From Theropithecus gelada (lineage: Eukaryota; Chordata; Mammalia; Primates; Cercopithecidae), in NCBI RefSeq assembly GCF_003255815.1, contig NC_037677.1, positions 105,251,821 to 105,315,820 of the forward strand: a stretch of DNA of 64,000 bases, given 5' to 3'. Below the pieces are notes generated by a model. It was given only the letters and a program-made list of their open reading frames with translations, ran no database searches and was not told the DNA's origin. Position 1 is the stretch's first letter. Each line of letters starts with the position of its first letter. A program made the position numbers and the translations under genes. Shown piece after piece: positions 63,341 to 64,000 of this stretch.

Positions 63341-64000
63341 AAGAAAATTTTCTGTGGAACTGCTCTCAAACTTCCACAATCTTATTTGTCATCTCTGATG
63401 ACCTATGGACATAATCAGTGTTATGTCAAGTTCCTTAAATGTAATATACTCCAATCTTTTGGGACACTATGAATAGGCAGAAAAGGGTCACTGGATAAAA
63501 GACATAGAATATTTCTGTCTCTCCATTGTTAGAGTACTTCTTGTCTAACCCCTCATTCGTAACTTTGTTTTGTCAGGTACTACATTGAGTGTTTATCTTT
63601 TCCTGTAGTGATATTATCTTAGCTGAAAATGTGTTTTATAATTTATAAAAACTCTTTCACATTAATTATTACTTCTGATGTTTATGACAATGCTATGATA
63701 TAAATAATGCAGGTATTTTTTCCCCACTCTAAGAAGTAAAATGTCTGGCTGAAATATGTTAAGAATGGTTTCACATTCTTATTTTTACTAACTAAACCAA
63801 CCAAGATGAAAAGTTAAAACTTCAATAATAATAGTTGGTTTTTATTGAGTTTATATATAGGAAACTCTGCCTCCGATTAATAGTTTTAAAAGTTAGCTAA
63901 TACTAGAACTTTGTAAACCATGAGAACAAATGATCTCTAAAGTTTCTTCCAAAAAACAGTACCTATAGATCTTGTGGCTAAGTCTAAAAAGGGTCTTTCT
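63341..64000. other. Unique AT-rich DNA
   Basis: A weak antisense MIR-like stretch may lie at 63650-63760 ('catattaattattac...gacaatgctatgatataaataatgcaggtatttttt'). No gene seen. Confidence 0.35.

Overview
The window is primate nuclear DNA, almost certainly human or a close catarrhine relative. It carries many Alu elements (J, S and Y types), primate-type and older mammalian L1 copies, a HERV-H provirus with LTR7-type LTRs, MaLR and ERVL LTRs, MIR and L2 remnants and one MER5A-type DNA transposon. It is AT-rich and CpG-poor. I found no convincing host protein-coding exon, rRNA, tRNA, CRISPR array or bacterial-style operon. Every open frame of 60-152 codons is either inside a repeat or looks like chance. 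It reads as a gene desert or a large intron.

Layout. 1-8.9 kb: unique DNA with MIR remnants, several LTRs (one at 3150-4522 split by a second LTR and an Alu) and Alus. 8.9-16.1 kb: L1 3' ends, Alus, a 1.7 kb repeat-free AT-rich island (10.56-12.30 kb) and MER5A. 16.4-20.1 kb: a solo LTR with a 6-bp target duplication, a 113-bp tandem duplication across its 3' edge, then an internally deleted HERV-H (5' LTR, tRNA-His-type primer site, splice donor, broken gag, start of pro, 3' LTR of a different subtype). 20.2-24.7 kb: old LTRs, an Alu and unique DNA. 24.7-29.1 kb: two L1 copies head to head, forming a large inverted repeat. 29.5-32.8 kb: an old L1 broken by another LINE fragment and several Alus. 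33-43 kb: mostly unique DNA with a MaLR LTR, an AluY, L2 and MIRs. 43-52 kb: short L1 pieces, microsatellites, L2 and a dispersed 210-bp direct repeat. 52.1-56.9 kb: an old L1 split by a solo LTR, then a younger truncated L1. 57-64 kb: MIR and other old repeats, unidentified DNA, an AluJ and a final truncated L1.

Nothing here works as a gene system. The sequence is best understood as layered retroelement insertions whose order can be read from nesting and target-site duplications. The most informative pieces are the HERV-H with mismatched LTR types, the 113-bp duplication beside it, and three near-perfect palindromes. Repeat-family names come from recognition by eye, not from a database search, and coordinates of old repeats are approximate.
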